Assembly (NCBI GenBank): GCA_039720395.1
Contig: CM077828.1
Coordinates: 19,324,717 to 19,388,716 of the forward strand
Length of the DNA stretch: 64,000 nt
Direction: 5' to 3'
Origin: Liquidambar formosana
Lineage: Eukaryota > Streptophyta > Magnoliopsida > Saxifragales > Altingiaceae
This document shows, piece after piece, positions 9,707 through 20,905 of this stretch (positions are counted from its first letter, which is position 1; the number at the start of each line of letters is the position of its first letter). Below the pieces are notes generated by a model that had not been told where the DNA came from, searched no databases, and was given only the letters and a program-made list of their open reading frames with translations. The position numbers were made by a program, and so were the translations under genes.

Positions 9707-12192
9707 TGTAACGACCCGAAATTGGGACCGTTAGTTAAGTAGTAAGAAAACCATTTTTAAAGCCAAATTTGGTGGATGTTTAATAAAAATATTTATTTTG
9801 GAAACCTTTTTAGAAAATCTGGCATGGTCCTGTTTGTAAATAGGACATACCTAGTTATCGACTATTTGCAAACCTGTCAAAAACACAATAATAATATTTC
9901 CAATTCATCCACACAGTATTCCAAAAATAAATAAAACAATAGGCTGTATCGTAGTCACATGGGTTTCATCCTCATTCTCAGAATGAATGTATGAATGCTG
10001 ATGTGCTTCCCAACCCCAGGTCAAGTTAAACTTTGAAAAACATGACCTGCAAGATAAACTGTGGGGGTATGAGCTACACGCTCAGTAGGAAAACATTTCT
10101 CAAAATAACCCAAGGTTTTAAAAACCATAGTTTATATACATTTCAATAACCCTGCAAAACCATTTATTAGTTTGCAATATAATCTCTCCGTAAATAAAAC
10201 TGATACGAATATAATGAAATAAACTGCGAAAGTTAAATCATTTAATACCAATGCCCCTTTTTCCTTTTCAAAGAGGTTATCAAAATCATCATTTTACAAA
10301 TAATTTATCTATCATTTTCTGATATGACATCACAGCCTTATAAGCCAATAATCATCACCCGCCATATCTGGCAATCTATCACATCAGTCTTTCAAACTGA
10401 TAAATCCTCCCCAGGTCATGCGGGGCCCTCGCGCGCGGAAATAAGAGGAAACACTATGGATCCTACTTGGACCCAGAAAGTAACCTCAAGAGGAAACACT
10501 ATGGATCTGCTTTGATCCAGAAAGTAACCTCATTTCGGGAACACTACGGTCGTTGGGACCGGAAAGTACCCCTTGTCATCACATCCATACATCACCACTT
10601 GTCTATTCATTTATCAATTCCATAATTCTCCCATAATCCGGAAAATTATATATAAATTTTCCAAAACCACATAATAGGTTTGTTCTTAGAAAACCATATA
10701 ATAGGTGGGTTCATAAAATCACAATAAATAACTTCCATAAATCATTTCCAAATGAATGATTTCAAAAACAACATTTTTATGACAAAAATAATGTGAATCA
10801 AACCCTAGGTTTCCCACAATTTGTAAAACCTAGCAAATAAATACCCCATGCATGATATTTATGCCAAAAACTACCAAATACATGTAAAACTACATGATTA
10901 TACCCAAACCCCCATGCAACAAGGGTTTAAAATGAGAAAATGTCCCCTACCTCAATGATGAGTGATGAAAATGCAATACCACTGCCATAGACATGTAGAT
11001 CAGGCCTAAGATGCACATGAAAGCTTCCCAAAAGCAAGCCTTAGCTTCCAAATGCCATGCTTGATGAAGTGAACGGAGATTCCAACTCCAAGATGCAACC
11101 AAACCTCACAAATCACATGAATAAACACAAGATATGAGGGTATGTAGACTAAAACCCAAAAGAAATGCAAACCCTAGCCTTATATATGGAAAATTACCTC
11201 TCAAATCCGAAAGGGAGGTAAACCATGAGTGAATCCAAGCTAGAAATGTTGAAATCCAAACCCTTATGCTTGAAATCCAAGCAAAAGTAGAGAGAGAACT
11301 CCCTCTCTCTCCTTCGTACACCCCAAGAGCTCTCCCAAGCTCACTCTCCCTCTCTCTCACTCTAAAACGCAGGAATGAGGGTTACAAGTCGGGGTTGAGG
11401 GGTTTTATAACCTCAAAGGGCACATGCGTCATTTCAGCAAAAATGAGCCTTCAGACCTAATTCAGTCGACTCATTTAGCAATTCAGTCGACTGAAATGAC
11501 AATTCAGTCGACTGAATTGAGGATTCAGTCAACTGAAAATCCCAGAATTGGAACTCCTCAGCTTCTGTGTAATTCAGTCGACTGAAATCACACTTCAGTC
11601 GACTCAAACAGGCAGAATACACTCCACAGTCTTATTTTCATTCAAAACATTTAAGTAATCTTCTCCACAGTCTTTTATTCTCCCTTTTACTTTAAGTTAT
11701 TTAATGAAAATAAGCAAATAACCCCCCATTTGAATCCAAATAAAATATCAGAAAAATCAAATACCCAATATATCAAAATCTCATTTCCAAGTTTTAGTAC
11801 AAAATCCGTCTCCCGACAGATTTTCCTAAAACAAACATGTGAGGAAACCAATCCAAACATGCTAATAAAATCCCATAAAATCACCAATGTCTTATAATAT
11901 TATAAACTCCCATTACCGCCAAAAATTATCCTTTAAAACGAAGATTTACGAAAATTCATTTTTTCCCCAACACTTAGCCAAATTTCAGCAGCTTAGACCC
12001 GAAGCTGCAAATAAGGCCAAACACGCACTTAAAACACTTGATGCATAAAAACGAGCATTAAATCACAAATAAAATTATATTATCATACACATAGATTACC
12101 CATACATGGGGTTATTCAACAAATCAAGGGATTAACTACGCTAATCATACATTAAGCCGTAATAATCCCTATTAAGGAAACGGGTCCTCACA
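9707..12192. mobile_element. Solo LTR 1 (LTR retrotransposon, about 2.49 kb)
   Basis: The element begins TGTAACGACCCG and ends GGGTCCTCACA, so it has TG...CA ends. It is flanked by a perfect 5-bp duplication ATTTT (9702-9706 and 12193-12197). It interrupts a TIR MITE whose uninterrupted form is seen at 13243-13385. No second LTR, primer site or polyprotein is present, so it is a solo LTR left by LTR-LTR recombination. It matches 15101-17544 almost throughout. It carries a palindrome array at 11463-11605. The original strand cannot be fixed. Confidence 0.85.
11463..11605. repeat. 21-bp-phased palindrome array, core CAGTCGACTG
   Basis: Six copies of a self-complementary decamer begin at 11463, 11484, 11505, 11526, 11575 and 11596. 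Steps are 21, 21, 21, 49 and 21 bp. Four read TTCAGTC(G/A)ACTGAA as 14-mers; the fourth copy has CAGTCAACTG, a CpG-to-CpA change. The 11-bp spacers differ. The period of 7 codons also creates a repetitive STEL-type reading frame on the minus strand that is not a gene. Confidence 0.9.
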
Positions 12193-12640
12193 ATTTTCCA
12201 TTAACCCAACCCATCTAAAATTCGCCCTTGATTTAAGTCTCAAGGAAGTAAGAATTTTGAAGGCTCATTAAACGCCATCTAATCATTTTTGTTTTTTGGA
12301 TGGACCACCTTATCATTTTTCCCGGAAATTGTCCTCCTTTCTAGGTCCACAAAGTGCCCCCTACAATTGATCTCACGATTTTTCCCAGAAATTGTCCTCC
12401 TTTTTAGGTCCACAAAATGCCCCCTACAATGATCTCACGAATAAAAGTATCCTCTTCTTTTATGTCTTCTTTTTAACCAAGATTGTCTAGTTAATGATAA
12501 CTTTTGATTCTTATTATGGGGTAGGCGATATAGTTTAATTCGATCCAATAAATGACCACATAAAAATGTAAAATGCTATGAATCCCCAGTTTCTATTTCT
12601 AATATTTCCCTGATGATGTAGCTACTAACATAGCAAGCAT
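12193..12640. repeat. Right part of the interrupted duplication unit
   Basis: Starts with the second ATTTT target duplication and the end of the split MITE (to 12221), then the same 'gtcctcctttctaggtccac' block as at 8158-8570. No gene. Confidence 0.55.
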
Positions 12641-13518
12641 TTAGAAAACGCTAAAAAAGTCATGTGTTGATTATGATTGTTGTTACATAATTAGAAAAAG
12701 AAATTAGAGATAAAATTTAAAGATCGATCAATAGCACTACTCCATAAATAATTAAAAGATTCCACTTTATTAAGAAAATTATATTTTCCAATTTGCAACC
12801 GCTTTCAATGGATTTTTTATTTTTTATGTGTCGATCAAATACTAGAAGTGAAACACATACAACCACACACACACCTAAACAGAGTCGAAACCAAGACCTA
12901 ATTGGTTGATATACCACACAACGTTTCTTCAACGTCACGAATTGGGGCTTTTGTGATAGGAAGCTTCAAAGAAATCCTCAATAGATATTTTGCTAGGATG
13001 CCAAGCAAAAATGCGAATGGTCAATTCCAAAATAGTCCCACATTAAGATTTTTTAAAACTAATCGATGGGAAATAAGTGGTGGCAATTAAACAACAAGTA
13101 TATCTTGTTTCTTTTCAATCACTTGTCTTTGAAAATTAAAAGGGGGACAAAATAACGCTTTGTTAGTTAGAACATGTAAACTTTCTGATAAATGACTAAT
13201 AACTTAATTAAAAGGTGTGCGGAACCATTTTCCGGTTTGGGGGAATTTTAGATTGGTCAAGCTACCAGAAAATAATTACAGTTCAATCAAAATTACTATA
13301 AACTTTCTAATAAATGACTAATAACTTAACTAACAGTGACTACTAACTGTAATTATTTTCCGTTAACCCCACCAATCTAAAATTCGCACTTTATTTAAGT
13401 CTCGAGGAAGTAAGAATTTTGAAGGCTCCTGAAACGCCACCTTATCATTTTTCCCAGAAATTGTCCTCCTATCTAGGTCCACTAAGTGCCCCTTACAATT
13501 GATCTCACGATTTTCCCA
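12641..13518. repeat. WAKL-upstream-derived duplicate with MITE copy 3
   Basis: 12641-12831 is unique AT-rich sequence. 12832-13518 repeats the unit at 9221-9706 plus 12193-12450, including an uninterrupted TIR MITE at 13243-13385. It serves as the empty-site reference for solo LTR 1. No gene is seen. Confidence 0.55.
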
Positions 13519-13636
13519 GAATACCAACATTGCCACATGAATCGTTACAACCGGGCATTGTCCTAGGTGGAGCAGCTACTAATGGTTCCATTAGCCATAG
13601 TGAGGAGATGAGCACAAGCACCAACTCCACAACCAT
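13519..13636 (-). pseudogene. WAKL copy A2: truncated exon 1
   Basis: From an ATG at 13636 the minus strand encodes a signal peptide (MVVELVLVLISSLWLMEPLV, then AAPP) and the first GUB_WAK residues (PGCNDSCGNV). It is closely similar to residues 1-36 of copy A. After CGNV the frame runs into the 'tctcacgattttcccag' intergenic repeat instead of IPFPFG, and all later domains are absent. A deletion or rearrangement joined exon 1 to repeat DNA at about 13520. A TATA-like box is kept about 70 bp upstream. No downstream exon on the minus strand belongs to it. Confidence 0.75.
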
Positions 13637-13703
13637 TTTTCTCTTTTCTTCCATCTGAGTTATTTGGAAGTGGGATGAGAGTGTAGATTTAGGCAAGTAA
13701 ATC

Positions 13704-15100
13704 CTCTTTATAGCCCACCGGATTATATTTGACTTCTTCGTGCCTTTTATTTTTATTTTATTTTTTGAATTTCATGGTCCACATATTAATCCACTAGGCA
13801 CTTTTATTTTTTTACTTTGAAAATGAGAAACAGGAGTGGAAACCTGCGCGATGCGTCCCCGAAGGGCAGGCACAATTAATTAATATTAAGCTTCGCCATA
13901 AGGAAATTTTTGAAGTTGTAAACAGGCATTTAACACGCAATTGCGGATTTCTTGATTGGATTTTTTACAGCCCAGGGAATAGAAATCTTCTTTGGTTAAA
14001 CTTCCAAGAGAGGCTTTATAGTTACATGAAATTAACACTATGATCAAAATAAAACTATACTTATTCAGTATAAATTTGTAATCAATAAGAGTAGTGGCCT
14101 GCTGACGTCTCTTACATGTCATGCAGGAAAAAAAACAAAAACAAAAACAAAAAGGGTAGTGCCATATTCTCCCGTTGTGGAAATAGTTTGATCAAATCCT
14201 CCTATCCAAACAATGTGGGAATTGGCCTAATAAATTAAAATATTTATCAAAAAAATAAATATTCATAGTGGTTTTGTGACAATTGCAATGTCGGTTGTTC
14301 AACCAATTTAAACAAAAAATTGGGCGATTAAACATTTCCCTAGGAAAAAAAAAAAAAAAAGATTGCTATTTAGGCTGCATATTTTTTAGTATGTTCTCGC
14401 TTGAATTTATTTAAATATATGATATATAGAGTCTAAGGAAATGTAATTGACCTTTCTCTAATTTTATTTATTCATTATGTGTCAAACATTAGGAGTAAAC
14501 ACATGCACCCAAACAAAGTCGAAACTAACACCCCCGCAATAGATAATTCTACTCTTAGTTAATTAGTTGATACATTGTGCAATGTTTCTTCAACGTCACG
14601 ATGAATAGCTAAATGAATGCGCGATGCTTTCAGCATGTCCTTATCTTAAATGAAAAGTAGCAGTATCGGAAACAATACGTCGAGCAAACATGATAGAATT
14701 AATTTGCGTACAAAAGGGTTTTGGAATTCATGCGTCGTCTAGCTACATGCATATTCCATTTCTCCTACTTTGAAAATGCAAGGAAACAGTATTAGAAACC
14801 TACTTTGAAAGCAATTGAAAAGTATTCGCTAAAGAACACTTTAGAGTTTTGATAATCAAGTCAAACCCTCGTGGGAAGGAGATTATTAACTTCTGGAATT
14901 ATTTTGATTTTTAATTGGATTTTGAAAACAAGCATGTATTTAGCACCTTGGGTGGCTTTTTCTAAGTCCACAGTTTAGAAATTTTTTGGTCAACCATTGA
15001 AAAGAGGCTGTCTAGCTACATGAAAACGATGCAACCGGTTGTAACTTTTATAGATAGTTATCTATAAAATTTAACATAGAAAATTTTGTTTTGTTCGAAT
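13704..15100 (-). other. Upstream region of WAKL copy A2, with rearranged extra copies
   Basis: The TATA-like 'ctctttatag' (13704-13713), 'cccaccggatt', 'aacctgcgcgatgcgtcccc' and 'aacacgcaattgcggatttc' match the WAKL upstream regions at 2.9, 5.8 and 58.8 kb. A second, rearranged copy lies at 14590-15060 ('atgcatattccatttctcct', 'caaaccctcgtgggaagg'). The reading frame at 13886-14122 is antisense to this promoter and I do not regard it as a gene. Confidence 0.55.
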
Positions 15101-17544
15101 TGTAACGACCCGAAGTGGGGGCCATTAGTTAAGTAGTAAAAAAAACCATTTTTAAAGCCAAATTTTGGTGGATGTTTAATAAAAATATTTATTTTGGAAA
15201 CCTTTTTAGAAAATCTGGCATGGTCCTGTTTGTAAATAGGACATACCTAGTTATCGACTATTTGCAAACCTGTCAAAAACACAATAATAATATTTCCAAT
15301 TCATCCACACAGTATTCCAAAAATAAATAAAACAATAGGCTGTATCGTAGTCACATGGGTTTCATCCTCATCCTCAGAATGAATGTATGAATGCTGATGT
15401 GCTTCCCAACCCCAGGTGAAGTTAAACTTTGAAAAACATGACCTGCAAGATAAACTGTGGGGGTATGAGCTACACGCTCAGTAGGAAAACATTTCTCAAA
15501 ATAACCCTGCAAAACCATTTATTAGTTTGCAATATAATCTTTCCGTAAATAAAACTGATACGAATATAATGAAATAAACTGCGAAAGTTAAATCATTTAA
15601 TACCAATGCCCCTTTTTCCTTTTCAAAGAGGTTATCAAAATCATCATTTTACAAATAATTTATCTATCATTTTCTGATATGACATCACAGCCTTATAAGC
15701 CAATAATCATCACCCGCCATATCCGGCAATCTATAACATCAGTCTTTCAAACTGATAAATCCTCCCCAGGTCATGCGGGGCCCTCGCGCGCGGAAATAAG
15801 AGGAAACACTATGGATCCTACTTGGACCCAGAAAGTAACCTCAAGAGGAAACACTATGGATCTGCTTTGATCCAGAAAGTAACCTCATTTCGGGAACACT
15901 ACGGTCGTTGGGACCGGAAAGTACCCCTTGTCATCACATCCATACATCACCACTTGTCTATTCATTTATCAATTCCATAATTCTCCCATAATCCGGAAAA
16001 TTATATATAAATTTTCCAAAACCACATAATAGGTTTGTTCTTAGAAAACCATATAATAGGTGGGTTCATAAAATCACAATAAATAACTTCCATAAATCAT
16101 TTCCAAATGAATGATTTCAAAAACAACATTTTTATGACAAAAATAATGTGAATCAAACCCTAGGTTTCCCACAATTTGTAAAACCTAGCAAATAAATACC
16201 CCATGCATGATATTTATGCCAAAAACTACCAAATACATGTAAAACTACATGATTATACCCAAACCCCCATGCAACAAGGGTTTAAAATGAGAAAATGTCC
16301 CCTACCTCAATGATGAGTGATGAAAATGCAATACCACTGCCATAGACATGTAGATCAGGCCTAGGATGCACATGAAAGCTTCCCAAAGCAAGCCCTAGCT
16401 TCCAAATGCCATGCTTGATGAAGTGAACGGAGATTCCAACTCCAAGATGCAACCAAACCTCACAAATCACATGAATAAACACAAGATATGAGGGTATGTA
16501 GACTAAAACCCAAAAGAAATGCAAACCCTAGCCTTATATATGGAAAATTACCTCTCAAATCCGAAAGGGAGGTAAACCATGAGTGAATCCAAGCTAGAAA
16601 TGTTGAAATCCAAACCCTTATGCTTGAAATCCAAGCAAAAGTAGAGAGAAAACCCCCCTCTCTCTCCTTCGTACGCCCCAAGAGCTCTCCCAAGCTCACT
16701 CTCCCTCTCTCTCGCTCTAAAATGCAGGAATGAGGGTTACGAGTCGGGGTTGAGGGGTTTTATAACCTCAGAGGGCACATGCGTCATTTCAGCAAAAAGA
16801 AGCCTTCAGACCTAATTCAGTCGACTCATTTAGCAATTCAGTCGACTGAAATGACAATTCAGTCGACTGAATTGAGGATTCAGTCAACTGAAAATCCCAG
16901 AATTGGAGCTCCTCAGCTTCTGTGTAATTCAGTCGACTGAAATCACACTTCAGTCGACTCAAACAGGCAGAATACACTCCACAGTCTTATTTTCATTCAA
17001 AACATTTAAGTAATCTTCTCCATTCTTTTATTCTCCCTTTTACTTTAAGTTATTTAATGAAAATAAGCAAACAACCCCCCATTTGAATTCAAATAAAATA
17101 TCAGAAAAATCAAATACCCAATATATCAAAATCTCATTTCCAAGTTTTAGTACAAAATCCGTCTCCCGACAGATTTTCCTAAAACAAACATGTGAGGAAA
17201 CCAATCCAAACATGCTAATAAAATCCCATAAAATCACCAATGTCTTATAATATTATAAACTCCCATTACCGCCAAAAATTATCCTTTAAAACGAAGATTT
17301 ACGAAAATTCATCTTTTCCCAACACTTAGCCAAATTTCAACAGCTTAGACCCGAAGCTGCAAATAAGGCCAAACACGCACTTAAAACACTTGATGCATAA
17401 AAACGAGCATCAAATCACAAATAAAATTATATTATCATACACATAGATTACCCATACATGGGGTTATCCAACAAATCAAGGGATTAACTACGCTAATCAT
17501 ACATTAAGCCGTAATAATCCCTATTAAGGAAACGGGTCCTCACA
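15101..17544. mobile_element. Solo LTR 2, same family as solo LTR 1
   Basis: Begins TGTAACGACCCG and ends GGGTCCTCACA, flanked by a perfect 5-bp duplication CGAAT (15096-15100 and 17545-17549). It is nearly identical to 9707-12192 except for small indels, such as absence of the stretch equivalent to 10111-10150. The target duplications are independent, so both copies arose by transposition and each then lost its interior by recombination. Repeat-derived reading frames occur at matching places in both copies. Confidence 0.85.
16818..16960. repeat. 21-bp-phased palindrome array in solo LTR 2
   Basis: Decamers start at 16818, 16839, 16860, 16881, 16930 and 16951, with the same 21, 21, 21, 49 and 21-bp steps as solo LTR 1. 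The CAGTCAACTG variant is in the same fourth place, so it predates both insertions. Confidence 0.9.
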
Positions 17545-17549
17545 CGAAT

Positions 17550-18231
17550 ATTATGACACTGTGATCAAAATGAAACTAATTCACTATTATTTTTCAATCA
17601 CTAATATTTGTGGCTTGACGTCTTACAAGTCATGCGCAAAATAAAAAAAAATAAAAAAGAAGCCTAATAGCCCAAATCGTCAATCTTCCCGGATGACATG
17701 GCAGTGGCCTAGCTAATTAGATTTCCCTGCATATATTTATCTAGCTATACCATATTTAATTGACCTTTCTCCAATTCTACTCTTAATTAAACAGTTGATA
17801 TACCGTTCAATGATTTTTCAAAGTCACTAATTGGGCCTTTTGTCATGAGAGGCCTCAAGCAAAAATGCAAAATGGTCATTTGAAAGAGTCCCACATTAAG
17901 AATTTTCAAACCTAACCGGGATTATGTGGTGACAATTAAAGAACGAGTATGTGGCTATTGTGTCTCTTTTCAATCAACTGTCTTTGAAAATTAAACGGAG
18001 AAGAAATGACGCAATGTTTGAACAAAAATACAGTGGTTGGGTGTGATGAACCATTTTCAGTCGAACTAAGTTTCCATAGGAAGTAAGAATTTTGAAGGTG
18101 GCTCATGAAACTTCAGCACAAGAAGTTAGAGTTTGAAAGTTTGAGGTTACGTAATTGGACTTGCCATGCTTATTGTGGAGTATTTCGTTTGTCCCTTTTT
18201 TAAATAAAAAAAATTGAATTAAGTTTTTTTT
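17550..18231. other. WAKL-upstream-derived sequence, no gene
   Basis: Contains 'tatgacactgtgatcaaaat', 'gcttgacgtcttacaagtca' and 'agtcccacattaag' words shared with other WAKL-upstream copies at 14.0 and 4.0 kb. No coding exon is visible. Confidence 0.45.
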
Positions 18232-18797
18232 TATGGACCACCTTATCATTTTTCCTGGGGAATGTCCTCCTCTATAATTGCCCCCTACATTTGATGGCAC
18301 AGTCTAACATTATCCTGTTCTTTTATGTTTTCTTTTTAACGACGACTGTCTTGAGTTAATGGTAAGTTTTAGTTCTCATGAAGTGGATGATGTGGTCGAA
18401 ATCCACTTAATGACCACATAAAAAATTCAAAAATTAATTCCTTTCCTAATTAGTCCACTATATTAAGCAAATTATATTTTCTTAATTTGCAACCCTTTTG
18501 AATGATGTAAAGATTTAAGATACTAAGCTATCGGGTTTAAGAGCCAAAATACTAGTTAATTAGCACGATGAATAGCTAAAAATATTGGTTAGCATAATGT
18601 TAAAGGTCTTCATAGGGGTTAATTATGTGGGTTAAGGTTGAGTTAAAAAGGAAAGAAACTACATAGGAATAGAAAATTCAAACAATTTTCATACTTTTCA
18701 TTCAAATTTATCCCCAATTCACAATAGGAATACCTAAAAATATTGATTCTTTGTTTATTTTAAAATTTAGGATGGTTTCTGTTAGAGATATTGGCCA
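18232..18797. repeat. Segmental duplicate of 8571-9147
   Basis: Same order and orientation as 8571-9147. It is interrupted exactly after 'gatattggccaa' by the TATA-bearing repeat at 18798. The 8571 copy shows the uninterrupted continuation. Confidence 0.65.
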
Positions 18798-20170
18798 AGT
18801 TTTGTGAGGGGGGAGGACCTAGCCAACATTGCGTTTGGACCGAAAAACACATGCGCCCGCCCAAACCTAGCAGGGCCGGGTGTTAAGAAGACCGACCCAT
18901 GTGTGTTATTTTTTAAGCAAAATTTTATTTTTTCTAATTAAATTATTACTGTTAAGTGTTGTGTTTGTCTGTAATTCCAGAATAGTCATGTTCATAAGAC
19001 GCATCTAATCAACATGCCTTATGGCTATTTTGGAGAGTCACTTAGAGTTTATATAAACCTTATTTCACACACAATAAAACACTGAAATTTTCGCAACATT
19101 TTTGAGTCGTCATTAGAGAAAGAGTATAAACACAGTGGTTCGCCAGATGCACAGATTGCAGTGCTTCTTCCGTGCATACAAATCATTGTATCATAGGAAG
19201 CAGACGTCTGAGCAACTCAAAGCACCAAGTGAGGGGCAAAATCTGTCTTAAAGACATAGCATCAAATGTTAGCCTTGATCAATCCGCTTCTGTTTCAATC
19301 ATCTTCTGGTACTGTAAGTTTGTTTTATTTCAGAATGTATTTTGGTTTGTTTGTGATTTAATATATACTTACTATTTTGGCAAAATTATAAAAGTAACAC
19401 ATATTTTCCAACAGTTTCATGAAACTGGCCTATGGTTCAAGGGCTCTAGTGTAATTTACTCTTTTTTATTTCAATAGCTAAGATATCATCAGTAATATGT
19501 TTACATGTAGTTGTTTAGAACTTCATTTACATATAGCTATGAAATGGCATTTGTGAACTTTAAGAACAATAGAGAGAGCTATTGTTTAATTCATTTATAA
19601 GATAGTTAGGGTATACAATAAAGTACAAGAAAAAGAGAGAATTCAAGAAAATCTCAAATAACCCTTTCATCGAAATAGATCCCTCTCTTAAAAAGATGTG
19701 CCCTGAATTCATAGTTGAACTTCATGAACCAATCCATATAACCTCATAAGATTAGAAAAAAAAAAAAACCAATAATAAGAACATCAATCACTCAAAGGGG
19801 TTAGTGAAAGTATCCAAATTTTAATACACAACAAATCTAACAAAACCGGTTGAAATAAATGACCTAAAATTAATTTATTAATGTTAAATTGGGAGCAAAA
19901 TAATAAGGTAATCATAAACTTGAACAACGACCTATATGAGAATCAAATTAAAAAATAAATCATGAATTCTCAAAAAACAAAAAAACAAAAAATGGTAATT
20001 ATAAATGTAGTACATGGTATTAAAACTTTATTATAAAAATTAAAATAAATAGAGACTCCATTGAGCCTTTTCAATTTTGGTTTTCTTTTTCCTTGAAACT
20101 AGTACATGGTTGTTTTTCAATTTCAGTGTTTTTTTTTCCTTGAATCTAGTACATTGGGTTATGGTTTGGG
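18798..20170 (+). repeat. LTR-like repeat R1
   Basis: Starts 'gttttgtgagggggg'. It contains a TATA-like 'gagtttatataaacc' near 19050, a polyadenylation-like 'acaataaaac' near 19070, and 'aacacagtggttcgccagat', so it resembles an LTR with promoter and 3'-end signals. The same sequence recurs at 20182-20905 (R2), and its later part at 25075-25850 (R3). No protein domains are seen; reading frames here (19172-19477) are not supported by a family match. Confidence 0.45.
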
Positions 20171-20181
20171 CCCGGCACCCA

Positions 20182-20905
20182 AGTTTTGTGAAGGTGGAGG
20201 ACCTAGCCAACATTGGGTTTGGACCCAAAAACACATGCGCCTACCCACACTGAGTCAAGTTGGGTCGGGTGGGGTTAAGAAGACTGACCCATGTGTGTTA
20301 TTTTTTAAGAAAAATTTTATTTTTGCTAATTAAATTATTACTGTTTCATGTTGTGGCTATCTATAATTCCAGAACAGTCCTATTCATAAGTCGCATCTAA
20401 TCAACGTGCCTTATGACTATTTTGGAGAGTCACTTAGAGTCTATATAAACCTCATTTTGCACACAATTAAACATTGAAATTTTTGGAACATTTTTGAGTC
20501 ATCATTAGAGAGAAAGTATAAACACAGTGGTTTACTAGACACGCAGATTGCAGTGCTTCTTCCGTTCGTGCAAATCATTGTATCCTATGAGGCAGATGTC
20601 CGAACGACTCAAAACACTAAGTGAGTTGCGAAATCTGTTTTAAGGACATAGCGTCAAACGTTAGCCTTGATCAATCCGTTTCTATTTCAATCATCTTCTC
20701 ATATTGTAAGTTTGTTATATTTTAGAATTTATTTTGGTTTGTTTGTGATTTATATACTTACTATTTTGACAAAATTATAAAAGTAACACATATTTTCCAA
20801 TAGTTTCATGATACTGGCCTATAGTTCAAGGGGCTCTAGTGTAATTTACTCTTTTTTATTTCGATAGCTAAGATATCATCAGTAATATGTTTACATTAGT
20901 TTCAA
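20182..20905 (+). repeat. LTR-like repeat R2, partial direct copy of R1
   Basis: Begins 'caagttttgtgaaggtgg' and follows R1 through the TATA-like 'gagtctatataaacc' to 'agtaatatgtttacat', where the Helitron-like array begins. It is about half the length of R1. Confidence 0.5.

Noticed and set aside
10324..10515. 63-residue frame with a repeated NTMD motif (also 15679-15870)
   Set aside because: Comes from a short direct repeat 'aagaggaaacactatggatc' within the solo LTR; not conserved as a protein.
11106..11887. Minus frames shared by both solo LTRs (also 16460-17240)
   Set aside because: Kept only because the two LTRs are near-identical; no domain, and one includes the palindrome array.
13886..14122. 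78-residue minus-strand frame with a hydrophobic segment
   Set aside because: It lies in WAKL upstream sequence; paralogous promoter copies do not conserve the frame.
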